A DNA stretch of 64,000 nt from Coccinella septempunctata (taxonomy: Eukaryota > Arthropoda > Insecta > Coleoptera > Coccinellidae), in contig NC_058189.1 in the NCBI RefSeq assembly GCF_907165205.1, forward strand, positions 47,580,270 through 47,644,269, in the 5' to 3' direction. The first letter of the stretch is position 1. Every line of letters begins with the position of its first letter. The notes beneath the pieces were generated by a model. The model did no database searches, was not told the origin of the DNA, and was given only the letters and a program-made list of their open reading frames with translations. The translations under genes were made by a program, and so were the position numbers. Below are positions 1 to 8,698 of this stretch, in pieces.

Positions 1-1539
1 TATCTGCATGTTCAAGAGATTTCGAGCGAACAGATACTCAAGGCAGCCGGAAAACTCAAAAATAGTCTGAGCATTGGTCCTGACAATGTTCCCGCTAGTG
101 TAGTCAAAAATCATATTAGTTTGTTCTGTCATCCATTGGCACTTATATTCAACATAATATTGAGATCCAAACTGTTTCCTACAGTGTGGAAAACCTCACG
201 TGTTTGTCCCATATTCAAATCGGGCAAGGTTGCAGATGTCAGAAACTACAGGCCCATCACACTTATATCCGTGTTTTCAAAGTTATTTGAGATTGTGCTC
301 TTCGATCTGATCTATTCACATGTGCACAGCAGTTTATCAGAGTCCCAACATGGCTTTATGCGGTCGAGGAGCGCGGTCACGAATCTTTGCACCTTCACTC
401 AGTACATTTCGGGCTCACTGGATAATCACAGGCAAATTGATGTAGTTTACGCTGATTTCAGCAAAGCGTTCGACAAAGTGTCCCATAAACAGCTCTTGAG
501 AAAGTTGGCGAGGTTCGGTATTTCTGTAGACCTTCGGTTGCTCTTGAAGTCTTATTTGGAAGGCAGGCGGTTGTATGTTGAATATGAGGGAGTGAAATCT
601 TATTATTTTATAGCTTGTTCTGGAGTTCCACAGGGTTCCAACCTGGGGCCGCTACTGTTCCTCATATTCATCAACGACGTTTGTAATATTTTAGTATCGT
701 TAAGACTTCTTTTCGCAGATGATCTTAAATTTTTTAGGGAAATTGTCAGTATAGCTGATTGTGTCATCCTGCAGGACGATATCCGGCGCTTGTCTGAATG
801 GTGTTCATCTAACAAATTACCTTTAAATATAGAGAAATGTCAAGTAATGAGTTACTCCAGAAAGCTTTCACCTATTGAGTTCGACTATACCATTGAGGGT
901 AAAACTTTGAAAAGGGTTGTTGAAACTAGAGACTTGGGAGTCTTGTTCGACCGCAGGCTGTCTTTCAGTCCTCATATCGAAAATGTCATTTGCGGTGCCT
1001 TTAAGTCTTTGGGTTTTCTATTGCGCAACTGCAGGGAATTCTCAAATCTAAGAGCTATCCAATCAGTGTATTTCTGCTTAGTGCGTAGCAAGCTTGAATA
1101 CTGCAGTGTGGTGTGGAATCCATACCACAATAAATACATTACAGCGTTGGAGTCTATTCAGAGAAAGTTTTTGAAGTTTTTGTATTTTAAGAAGCATAAT
1201 GTCTATCCTGTTCATCCGGACCATCAGTCTTTGTTAAAGGAGTTTAATGTTACCAGTTTGAGGAAAAGAAGAGAAATTGCTGATGCTACTTTTGCATATA
1301 AATTGATCAATAATCATATTGACTCAACATCGTTACTTTCTCTTCTGGATTTCAACGTGCCTAGACTTGCATCGAGATCTAATTTAATGTTTAGGATTAG
1401 TGTCCCAAGTTCACAGCACCATTTTCACAGTCCTGTTTTGTCGATGTGTAGAAGCCTGAACAATGTCCCTTCAGTAGATGTTTTTTTTCTATCCTTGAAT
1501 CAGTTCAGAAAAAAATTGTATTACCTAATAGAAAATTGA
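1..1539 (+). CDS. Jockey/CR1-like LINE reverse transcriptase, 3' part (open at left edge)
   Basis: The frame is already open at base 1, so the internal TTG at 121 is not a real start; 512 codons are visible before the TGA. Seen motifs: a GPDNVPASVV stretch (RT block 0/1) just inside the edge, NYRPITLIS, motif A YADFSKAFDKV (about 430-490), SGVPQGSNLGPLLF (motif B), and FADD as the catalytic box (about 712-723). The C-terminal part after the thumb (about 1000-1539) is the cysteine-poor tail usual for Jockey/CR1-type elements. In this family the protein nicks target DNA with an N-terminal APE domain (off the window) and copies its own RNA by target-primed reverse transcription. No stop or frameshift is seen in the visible part, which suggests a fairly recent insertion. 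The exact clade (Jockey or CR1) is inference. Confidence 0.88.
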   Translation, partial: YLHVQEISSEQILKAAGKLKNSLSIGPDNVPASVVKNHISLFCHPLALIFNIILRSKLFPTVWKTSRVCPIFKSGKVADVRNYRPITLISVFSKLFEIVLFDLIYSHVHSSLSESQHGFMRSRSAVTNLCTFTQYISGSLDNHRQIDVVYADFSKAFDKVSHKQLLRKLARFGISVDLRLLLKSYLEGRRLYVEYEGVKSYYFIACSGVPQGSNLGPLLFLIFINDVCNILVSLRLLFADDLKFFREIVSIADCVILQDDIRRLSEWCSSNKLPLNIEKCQVMSYSRKLSPIEFDYTIEGKTLKRVVETRDLGVLFDRRLSFSPHIENVICGAFKSLGFLLRNCREFSNLRAIQSVYFCLVRSKLEYCSVVWNPYHNKYITALESIQRKFLKFLYFKKHNVYPVHPDHQSLLKEFNVTSLRKRREIADATFAYKLINNHIDSTSLLSLLDFNVPRLASRSNLMFRISVPSSQHHFHSPVLSMCRSLNNVPSVDVFFLSLNQFRKKLYYLIEN

Positions 1540-1690
1540 AATTGATTTTTTTTGCTGTTTATTTTTTTTTCTGCCGACGGCGATTCCGTTATTTATCATT
1601 TTTGATAATTTTTTCATGTAACTTACACCTGTAATTGGGCATGTGCCTGTTGGATGTAATATATTTAAATAAATAAATAAATAAATATAT
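1..1690 (+). mobile_element. LINE A: Jockey/CR1-like non-LTR retrotransposon, 3' end with (AAAT)n tail
   Basis: Body of the element described for the RT frame ending at 1539. The 3' UTR is about 125 bp and T-rich, and ends in a short AAAT repeat (about 1665-1690), the usual 3' terminus for many insect non-LTR elements. The 5' part lies outside the window, so full length or truncation cannot be judged. Confidence 0.8.
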
Positions 1691-1699
1691 GTATAAGTT

Positions 1700-2030
1700 A
1701 TATGGTCCGTACTATCTTCATCACGGACACCTAATGGATATCCAGTAAGGACATATTTTTGACATTGTCTGTATTAAGTCGGTCAGGGACTATTTTGGAA
1801 CTATATGATACGGACATATGTCATATAGTCCGTATTATGTCCATCACGGTCATCCAATGGATATCCGATACGGACATTGTACATAAATTGGACTAACAAT
1901 GGATATCCATCTTGGACGTCCTAAAACTGTCCGGAAACGGACGTCCAAAGGACATAGAAATCAAGTCCATGGACGTTCCGACGTTAAATGGACATGAATT
2001 GTACGTCCCATGGACGTTGTGTGGTATTTG
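1700..2030. repeat. GGAC/GTCC-rich motif array
   Basis: About 330 bp with some 15 or more copies of GGACAT, GGACGTCC, GTCCGTA or GGATATCC-type words in both orientations, many self-complementary (for example TGGACGTCC near 1911 and GGACGTCC near 1938). It is not a clean tandem repeat: spacing is irregular (roughly 10-30 bp) and the words mutate gradually. The short frame over 1912-2142 is only a by-product. Function unknown. It could be a decayed foldback element or a microsatellite-like expansion. Confidence 0.5.
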
Positions 2031-2870
2031 GGATTTTAACGATGAAAACTCAGGAAATAATAAAGTTTTCCAATGTAATTTAGTAATTATCTTTTCCCCC
2101 GACTTCTTAATAATAGCACTGTTTGACGAAATAAGCTGTTAATGAACACTATTATTGGTTAATTTCTTATTAATGCATTATTGTCATGGGTACTCGAACA
2201 TAGAAGTATTCAGCAGCTTCCCAAATAATTATTTTATTTGTATGTCGCATTGATTTTCGTAGTACCTAGCGGGTGAATTGAGAAGAGATGAATTGTGGAG
2301 ATTGCAGAAAAATTATGATGGTTAGAGAGTAATCAATATATCTATGTACTACAACTCCAGCTTCCACCAGCTACATACATTCTTTAACAGATATAATAGG
2401 GAACGATATCAATGTGACCTACTCAAAATGTCACTACTCGAATATGCTCTCTATGGACTTCTCGAATTGTTCGATGGGCAGCATAAATATCACAACATTC
2501 CTATATGACATGCGAACATAGAAAATTTATAAGGTGTCAAATTTGACTAGGTATCGATAGAAAATTTTTGCAATCAAGAATTCACAAATTAAACGAACTT
2601 CAGTGAGACAAGGTGTTTTGAAAAGTGCTCCGTGATTAAAACCGATTCAAACGGCAATTACGAGCGTGAAATCGATTAAAACTGTTGCAGTGGATACTGC
2701 AAAGTAGGTGAATTAGATCAGGCTAAGTTACAGGAAAAACATAGGAAAATTGAAGAACTTGTAATCCAAAATATATTAGATTTTGTGGAATAATAAACTG
2801 AAATCGCCGTTAGCGAAATACAACCAGCTGTCGCATAAATATTATCTTTGTCGATAAGGGAACGGTGATT
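2031..2870. other. No gene seen; possible 5' leader of LINE B
   Basis: AT-rich, no long frame, no recognised repeat. Because ORF1 of LINE B starts at 2959, some of this stretch is probably its 5' UTR, but I see no target duplication that would fix the left boundary. Confidence 0.4.
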
Positions 2871-2872
2871 GA

Positions 2873-2908
2873 AATCAAAGATATTACATCTTTGTAATAT
2901 CTTTGATT
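2873..2908. repeat. Perfect hairpin in LINE B leader
   Basis: Two 15-bp complementary arms around ATCAAAGATATTAC separated by 6 nt, 51 bp upstream of the ORF1 ATG. It could fold in the element RNA; a role is speculative. Confidence 0.6.
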
Positions 2909-2958
2909 GAAATATTCGAATAGGACACAGGACCGGTTTCAGGCACCGTTGAGAATTC

Positions 2959-3661
2959 ATGATGAGTCGGACGAAAAGCGAAGAAGAGTATACGAGTGAC
3001 GATGGAAAAAGAAAGAGAACAACCGATGATGATGATCCATTTAGAAGAGGCAAAAAACTGACTAGGACGCCGCAAAAAAGCAAACCTAATGATGAAAAGA
3101 TGGATAGGTTAATGATGATGATGGAAGTATTGATGAATGACATAAAGGAGATCAAAACGAATCAGAGGGAGTATCAAGAAGAAATGAAGCGCATGAAGGA
3201 AGAAAATGAGAAAAGCAAGAGGGAAAATCAAATGTTAAAGATTGAAGTTAAGAACATAAAAACCAGGCTCGACAATATGGAGAACGAAAAACGAAGAAAC
3301 AACGTGGTGGTGAGTGGGTTGAAGCTGGTGAATACAGAGCAGAAATCGATGAAGGGTGAAATTAAGGAATTTTTCAAGGGGAATATGGATGTGGAGATTG
3401 AACCAAAAAATATCAACAAAATAGGACCCAATATTTGCGTAATTGAGCTGGAGGATAAATTCGATAGGTAGGATATATATTAATGATGATCTGACCAAAA
3501 CACAAAGAGAAAAACAGGCAAAATTAAGAGGTATCGCAAGGGAGGAAAGAGCAAAAGGTAAAGATGTGAGAGAGGGTTTCCAAAAACTATTTATCGATGG
3601 TGAAAGCTATTCTTGGAATGAGGAGATGGAAAGAATAGAGAAAATACCTCCAAAAAACTGA
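2959..3661 (+). pseudogene. LINE B ORF1 (coiled-coil RNA-binding protein), frameshifted
   Basis: The first frame runs from ATG 2959 to the stop at 3471 (170 codons): a basic N-terminus, a long charged coiled coil (about residues 50-115), then RRNNVVVSGLK, which opens the RRM-like part of L1-type ORF1 proteins. The C-terminal part (RIYINDDLTKTQREKQAKL, ending YSWNEEMERIEK) is in the +1-shifted frame to 3661. The joint near 3465-3472 seems to lack about a dozen codons expected between the two blocks, so I infer a small out-of-frame deletion. ORF1p normally coats LINE RNA as a trimer and acts as a nucleic-acid chaperone. As it stands this copy makes only a truncated protein. Confidence 0.72.
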
Positions 3662-3681
3662 TAGAAGCGGAAACTATCGAG

Positions 3682-6675
3682 ATGGGAAAAAATATGACGA
3701 ATAAGCAGGAAAAAGGACAACGAAACGATAAAGACACAGGATCTAAGAGAGAAAAATTGGTGAGTTCGAGGATTGCAACGTGGAATGTCAGGAGTATTCG
3801 AGATAAGGAGAATGAGCTGGTGAGGGAATTCGAGGAGACGAAATTGGATATATTGGCGATAACGGAAACAAAAAAGAAGGGTAGAGGAGAAATAAAGATG
3901 GAGGGTGAGCATCTGCTAATCTACAGTGGAGTTCCTGAGAACATGAGAGCCAGAGCAGGCGTGGGATGTATGATAAGGAGAGACATTTGCTGGCAACTGA
4001 ATAGATGGGAAGGTTGGACAGAGCGAATATTATCGATAGAAATGGGAAATAAGGAAGAGACAAAAACGTTCATAATAGTGTATGGACCCAATGAAGACGA
4101 TAGTACACCAAATAAAGATAAATTCTGGGAAGACCTAACTGAAGTCACTGAAACAGCAAGAGAAACGATTATCATAATGGGCGATTTCAACAGCAGAGTG
4201 GGAAGAAAAGATGAAATTTATAAATCAGTGATGGGACCATACGGGGAAGAAACTAGAAATTACAATGGTGAGAGAATGCTCGATTTTTGTCTACTGAATG
4301 ATTTTGTTGTTACTAATACATTATTTCAACATAAGGACATACATAAGTATACGAGAGAGGTCAAAAGTCGAGGGGAAAAATCAATTATAGATTACATCCT
4401 GATACAAAAGGAGAGAAGATATATGATACTAGACACTAAAGTAAGAAGGGGCCCAGAAATCGGAAGCGATCACTATATGCTGGTATCTAAGCTGAGGAAG
4501 GAAAAGATGGAAGAAGAAGTAAAGTGTAAAAGAGAAGAATCCTATGAATGCCTTAGGTCTTACAAGCTAGCTAGTAGAGAAATTGCCGATAAATATAGGT
4601 ATGAAACTGAAAAGAGATTCGAAAGGGAAAATGTGTCAAGGACGCACAGAACATTGGAGAGCATATGGGGGAGTTTCAAGAGCATAGTTACCGAAACTAC
4701 ACGTAATGTATGTGGAAGTTATAAGAAGACGAATAAGAGAAAACAAACATCATGGTGGACAAGCGAGATAAAATATCAGGTGAAGATTGAAAAGGATAAA
4801 TGGAAACAATACCTGAGTCATAAAACAGTGGAAAAATATGGGCAATACAAACAACAAAGAAAAGTAGTAAAGGAGTTGATTCAAAGGGAGAAGAGGAAGA
4901 AATGGGAAGAATTTGGCAAAAAAATGGAGAAAGACCATAAGAGTAATCAAAAGTTGTTCTATAGAGTTCTTAAAAATGCGAGAAAGACACCAAGGAATGA
5001 TAATGTGATGATAAAGGATAAAGATGGAAACCTGCTGAAGGAAGATACTGCAATAATGGAAAGGTGGAGAGGATATTTTGACGACCTATTGAATGAGGAG
5101 GGATTTGAGAGAGATGTAGAACAGGAAATTGGGGAAACACAAGAATTAAGTGAGGAAGAGGAAGGCATATCAATGGAAGAACTGAAGAAAGCGATAAATA
5201 CCCTAAAAAATGGCAAAGCAGCAGGATGTGACAGAATAACAGCAGAAATGTTGAAATACCTAGGAGAAAAAGGAACCGAAATGTTATTGGAAATTGTTCA
5301 GAGGGCATGGACAGAAGAAATAGTACCACTGGATTGGCAAACATCTTTGATAGTACCAGTACACAAGAAGGGGGATGTGCAAGAATGTAACAACTATAGG
5401 GGTATCACTCTGTTGAGCTCAGCTATGAAAGTTTTTGAGAGAATACTGGATGGAAAAATAAGAGAGAAGATTGAAACAAATCTAGAGGAAACGCAAAGCG
5501 GCTTCAGAAAGGGAAGAAGTATACAAGACCACATATTCACGTTGAAAATACTGATTGAGAGGGCGAAACAAAAAGATGGTAGGATATACATGGGTTTTGT
5601 GGATTTGGTGAAGGCTTTTGACAGAGTTAAAAGAAGGAAACTATGGAAAATTCTGGAAGAGAGGGGAATGAACAAGAAAATTATAAGACTTGTTAAGAAT
5701 GTGTATGAATTGAACAGGAATAGAATTATCAGCCACAACCGAACATCTGGAGAATTCAGTACAAAAATAGGTTTAAGACAAGGAGGTAGTTTGAGCCCTG
5801 TGCTGTTCACAATATTTATGGATGAGATTCCGAAGGAGTGCACAAGAAGATCGAAGAAATTTCAAGTCGGGTACAGAAACTTAAAGAGAGTGGTAATATC
5901 AGAATGTGCCTTCGTGGACGATATTGTTATCGTTGCTGAGAGTGAGAGAGATCTACAGACAAATATGGACATCTGGAATGCGGTGTTGAAGGAATTCGGA
6001 ATGAACAAGGAAAAAACAAAAGTTATGGTGGTGAGCAACTCTCAGGAAATCGTTGACGTACAGATAGAAGGAGTAAGATTGGAGCAGGTGACATCTTTCA
6101 AATACTTAGGAGTGCAAATAGAAGAAAATGGAAAACAAGATCTGGAAATAAACAGTAGATTGGAAAGCACATTGAAGATATACCATGCCATGAATGAGAA
6201 CTTCCTGAGTAGGAAAGAAATATCAAGAAGTACTAAGATGAATGTATACAAAGCGATTTATAGACCAATACTTACATTCGCGTGCGAATCGTGGGTACTT
6301 GATAGAAGACAGAAAAGCAGGATGCAGGCAATGGAAATGAAATATCTAAGAAAAGTGAAGGGAATAACAAGGATGCACAGGGAGAGAAACGATCTTATCA
6401 GGGAAGACATCGGAATAGAACCTCTGCAGGATTTCATAGAGAAGAGACAATTGAGTTGGTGGGGACATCTGAATAGAATGAATCACGAAAGACCTGCTAG
6501 AAAAGTATGGGAAGCAAAGGTTACGGGAAAAAGAAGGCGCGGAAGACCGGTTACTACCTGGGACAAGCAAATGGGGAAGATAATTGGAGAAAGGGGACAA
6601 ACTTGGGAAAGAGCAAGGAAGATGTCAGCCAACAAGAAGGAATGGTCGAAGTTCGTTTACGAGGGAAGAATTTAA
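3682..6675 (+). CDS. LINE B ORF2: APE endonuclease-reverse transcriptase, 997 aa, open
   Basis: Endonuclease (about residues 28-270): ATWNVRSI (N35), ITETKKKG (E62), IIVYGPNED (Y134), IIMGDFNSRVG (D168/N170), IIDYIL (D237) and GSDHYML (S262-H264) are all present. RT (about 510-790): LIVPVHKKGD, NNYRGITLLS, motif A FVDLVKAFDRV (D641), motif B GLRQGGSLSPVLF, catalytic box FVDD (744-747; the usual A is V, both aspartates kept), then KYLGVQIEENG in the thumb. The C-terminus has LSWWGHLNRM and GKRRRGRP, a shared motif of RTE/CR1-type elements. It should nick DNA and prime reverse transcription of LINE RNA in the nucleus. Length is normal for the family. The start at 3682 lies 20 nt after the ORF1 stop; reinitiation or leaky translation is usual for such layouts. 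Could be enzymatically active. Confidence 0.9.
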   Translation: MGKNMTNKQEKGQRNDKDTGSKREKLVSSRIATWNVRSIRDKENELVREFEETKLDILAITETKKKGRGEIKMEGEHLLIYSGVPENMRARAGVGCMIRRDICWQLNRWEGWTERILSIEMGNKEETKTFIIVYGPNEDDSTPNKDKFWEDLTEVTETARETIIIMGDFNSRVGRKDEIYKSVMGPYGEETRNYNGERMLDFCLLNDFVVTNTLFQHKDIHKYTREVKSRGEKSIIDYILIQKERRYMILDTKVRRGPEIGSDHYMLVSKLRKEKMEEEVKCKREESYECLRSYKLASREIADKYRYETEKRFERENVSRTHRTLESIWGSFKSIVTETTRNVCGSYKKTNKRKQTSWWTSEIKYQVKIEKDKWKQYLSHKTVEKYGQYKQQRKVVKELIQREKRKKWEEFGKKMEKDHKSNQKLFYRVLKNARKTPRNDNVMIKDKDGNLLKEDTAIMERWRGYFDDLLNEEGFERDVEQEIGETQELSEEEEGISMEELKKAINTLKNGKAAGCDRITAEMLKYLGEKGTEMLLEIVQRAWTEEIVPLDWQTSLIVPVHKKGDVQECNNYRGITLLSSAMKVFERILDGKIREKIETNLEETQSGFRKGRSIQDHIFTLKILIERAKQKDGRIYMGFVDLVKAFDRVKRRKLWKILEERGMNKKIIRLVKNVYELNRNRIISHNRTSGEFSTKIGLRQGGSLSPVLFTIFMDEIPKECTRRSKKFQVGYRNLKRVVISECAFVDDIVIVAESERDLQTNMDIWNAVLKEFGMNKEKTKVMVVSNSQEIVDVQIEGVRLEQVTSFKYLGVQIEENGKQDLEINSRLESTLKIYHAMNENFLSRKEISRSTKMNVYKAIYRPILTFACESWVLDRRQKSRMQAMEMKYLRKVKGITRMHRERNDLIREDIGIEPLQDFIEKRQLSWWGHLNRMNHERPARKVWEAKVTGKRRRGRPVTTWDKQMGKIIGERGQTWERARKMSANKKEWSKFVYEGRI

Positions 6676-6791
6676 TATTTGTTTTTGTTATTATACCCTA
6701 CACCATTTCATGGTAGATGGGAATCGATTATATATATATAAGAATCCACATTCAATTCAAAATGTGGTCGACGGAAAAATCTTGTTATCAA

Positions 6792-6897
6792 CTCGTTTAT
6801 TAATTGAGCCATTAATGATCTCGAACGTGCGAGCGAAGCGCTTCGCTCGCACGCACGTTAAAATATCTCAATCATTAATCGCTTTCATTAATAACTA
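6792..6897. repeat. Hairpin repeat with a 28-bp perfect palindrome core
   Basis: The centre 6826-6853 is perfectly self-complementary (core GAGCGAAGCGCTTCGCTC). The flanks are AT-rich imperfect inverted arms (ATTAATGAT on one side, ATCATTAAT on the other). It is a very small foldback or MITE wedged between LINE B and the next MITE. Confidence 0.65.
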
Positions 6898-6898
6898 A

Positions 6899-7070
6899 CG
6901 GCCGTTTTCAATAATCCTATCTATCCATTGTTTCAGTAACTGAAGATAGAAAATGCATGTAACTTCGTTTCTATGATCTATCAGTAGCTATACATTTTAG
7001 AATGGTTACCAATGGTTACTAATCGTCAGTAAGTGATACGATGGATAGATAGGTTTATTGAAAACGGCCG
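6899..7070. mobile_element. 172-bp MITE with CGGCCGTTTTCAATAA ends
   Basis: Ends are inverted over about 30 bp: CGGCCGTTTTCAATAA at 6899 and its complement ending at 7070, continuing with CCTATCTATCCAT. Flanks CTAA and CTAG could be a mutated target duplication; superfamily undecided. No coding capacity. Confidence 0.75.
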
Positions 7071-7108
7071 CTAGTTGATTAAATTACAATTTCAATGCAT
7101 AATTTCCA

Positions 7109-8280
7109 ATGATAGGCATAACACTGTTGAAATCAACTATGAAATTGTTCACGAAGATCCTGGATACAATACTAATTGATCATGTAACCATGTCGGAAGA
7201 ACAACAGGGATTCAGAAAAAACAGATCGACCATCGACGCCATCTTCACGGTCAGGCAGATCGTTGAAAAAGCTATAGAGTATGACAGGCCAGCATTCATG
7301 TGTTTCGTCGATCTTACCAAAGGGTTCGACAGGGTAAAACTGAAGGATGTAGTTGATGTTCTGAGGAAGAAGCGGGTACCTCGAACTATTGTGGACATCA
7401 TAAAACAGCTCAATCTCAATACAAGCATTCATCTACTGTTGAACCAGAAGCTGACCAAAGAAATTCCAACACCATCGGGAATAAGACAAGGAGACTCTCT
7501 AAGCCCTCAATTATTTAATATCCTCATGAACGACATTATCACCCACGTCAAGCAAGCGGGCAGAGGCTACATTCTCACCGCTGGGGAAATAAAGATCATA
7601 TGCTATGCAGATGACGCAGTAATCATAGCTGAAAACGAGGACGACCTGCAAAGGCTTCTCCACGCTTTCTACCAAAAGGCTGCAGAGTTCAACATGGAAA
7701 TATCTATCCCCAAAACAAAACACTCGTCGTCGCGAAGGAGCCCATAAGATGGAAACTTGTGGTTGATGACAAGCCTGTAGAGCAAGTTATGGAGTTCCAA
7801 TACCTGGGAGTACAACTTACCTATAGTCAGAATAGGACCAACGAAGTGAGAGGTCAAGCACACAAAGCAAACCGAATAGCTGGAGCCCTGAGGGAGATAA
7901 TATGGAATAACAAATACATGAACATCCGTGCTAAAACTAAGATTTATAAGACTTGCATGAGACGTGTACTTACATATGCTATAGAAACCCTGGCAGAAAA
8001 CCAAAAAACCAAGAACATCTTGAGAACAACTGAAATGAAAACTCTCAGAAGTATTGCAGGCTACTCTCTGAGAGACATGAAAAGAAGCAGCGACATACGG
8101 AAGGAATGCGAGATCGAAGACGTGGTCAGATGGGGTCGCAAACGACGGCGAGAATGGAATGAGCATGTGAGCCGAATGGATGTGAATGTGAATAGAATAG
8201 CGAGGATTGCAAGGAATGGCCGACCCCAGTCACGACGTCCTCCAGGCAGGCCCCCAAAAGCGTTTCCAGACTTACCTCTT
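7109..8280 (+). pseudogene. 5'-truncated RTE-like reverse transcriptase pseudogene
   Basis: Begins inside RT block 2 (GITLLKSTMKLFTKIL) directly after the MITE. Seen: FVDLTKGFDRV (motif A), GIRQGDSLSPQLFN (motif B), CYADDAVIIAE (catalytic YADD). The frame then breaks near 7718-7722: the expected PKTKTLVVAKEP is recovered by assuming one lost A in an A-run. The second frame (to about 8319) carries FQYLGVQLTYS, the thumb and RRPPGRPPK. The last residues after about 8265 no longer look like the family, so the 3' end is also lost or replaced. It is related to LINE B only at the superfamily level. 5' truncation is typical of target-primed insertions. Confidence 0.82.
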
Positions 8281-8329
8281 ACCTCCATGGAAACGTTTCT
8301 TCTTATTTTGGTGTTCTGAACCTATATGC

Positions 8330-8690
8330 AAATTTATTCTCTTTAATCCTGGGACACCCAGTATACAAAACTATAATTCATAGTTCAGTCAGTTGATGAT
8401 TGACATTTAGAATGAAGAATAATAATAATGAAGTCAAATGCAATTGCACTTAGGACAGGGATCAACAGAAGAATATAATTGAAAATTTTATTCATCTGTC
8501 AAATTTGACAGACAACAATGTTCCGACTAATTTTTGATTGTTTTTTTAGCCAATGAGCATACAATTAGGCGATAATTTTGCACTAGTGCAAATTATCGAT
8601 AATTTGCACTTGTGCAAAATTATCAGGTCCTTTAAAATAAATGCAGACATAATTATAAACGTTTATTACTTATTAAAGTTACATGAAAAC
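8330..8690. other. No gene; 54-bp palindrome inside
   Basis: AT-rich spacer. The segment 8571-8624 is almost perfectly self-complementary (starts GATAATTTTGCACTAGTG, single mismatch pair), centred on ATCGAT. A CACCCAGTATAC end near 8353 resembles the CAGGGTG-type termini seen elsewhere in the window. Confidence 0.55.
8571..8624. repeat. 54-bp near-perfect palindrome
   Basis: Each half contains an inner GCACTAGTGC or GCACTTGTGC sub-palindrome, so the whole can form a cruciform with secondary stems. Lies just downstream of the Crypton pseudogene stop (minus strand). Confidence 0.7.
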
Positions 8691-8698
8691 TGTTGAAC

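Larger units (their letters stand above)
2700..6741 (+). mobile_element. LINE B: two-ORF APE-type non-LTR retrotransposon (RTE-related group)
   Basis: Order seen: leader with a perfect hairpin, coiled-coil ORF1 (2959-3661, broken), 20-bp gap, 997-codon ORF2 (3682-6675), about 50-bp 3' UTR and a short TA repeat tail at about 6727-6741. The protein type resembles insect sequences often auto-named craniofacial development protein 2-like, which are RTE-related endonuclease-RTs; this placement is from memory of the family, not a search. The left end is uncertain. ORF1 decay beside an open ORF2 is odd for a copy of one age. Confidence 0.7.

Noticed and set aside
3607..6600. Many minus-strand frames opposite LINE B ORF2
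   Set aside because: Shadows of the A-rich ORF2 coding strand (rich in S, F, L and P), without any motif.
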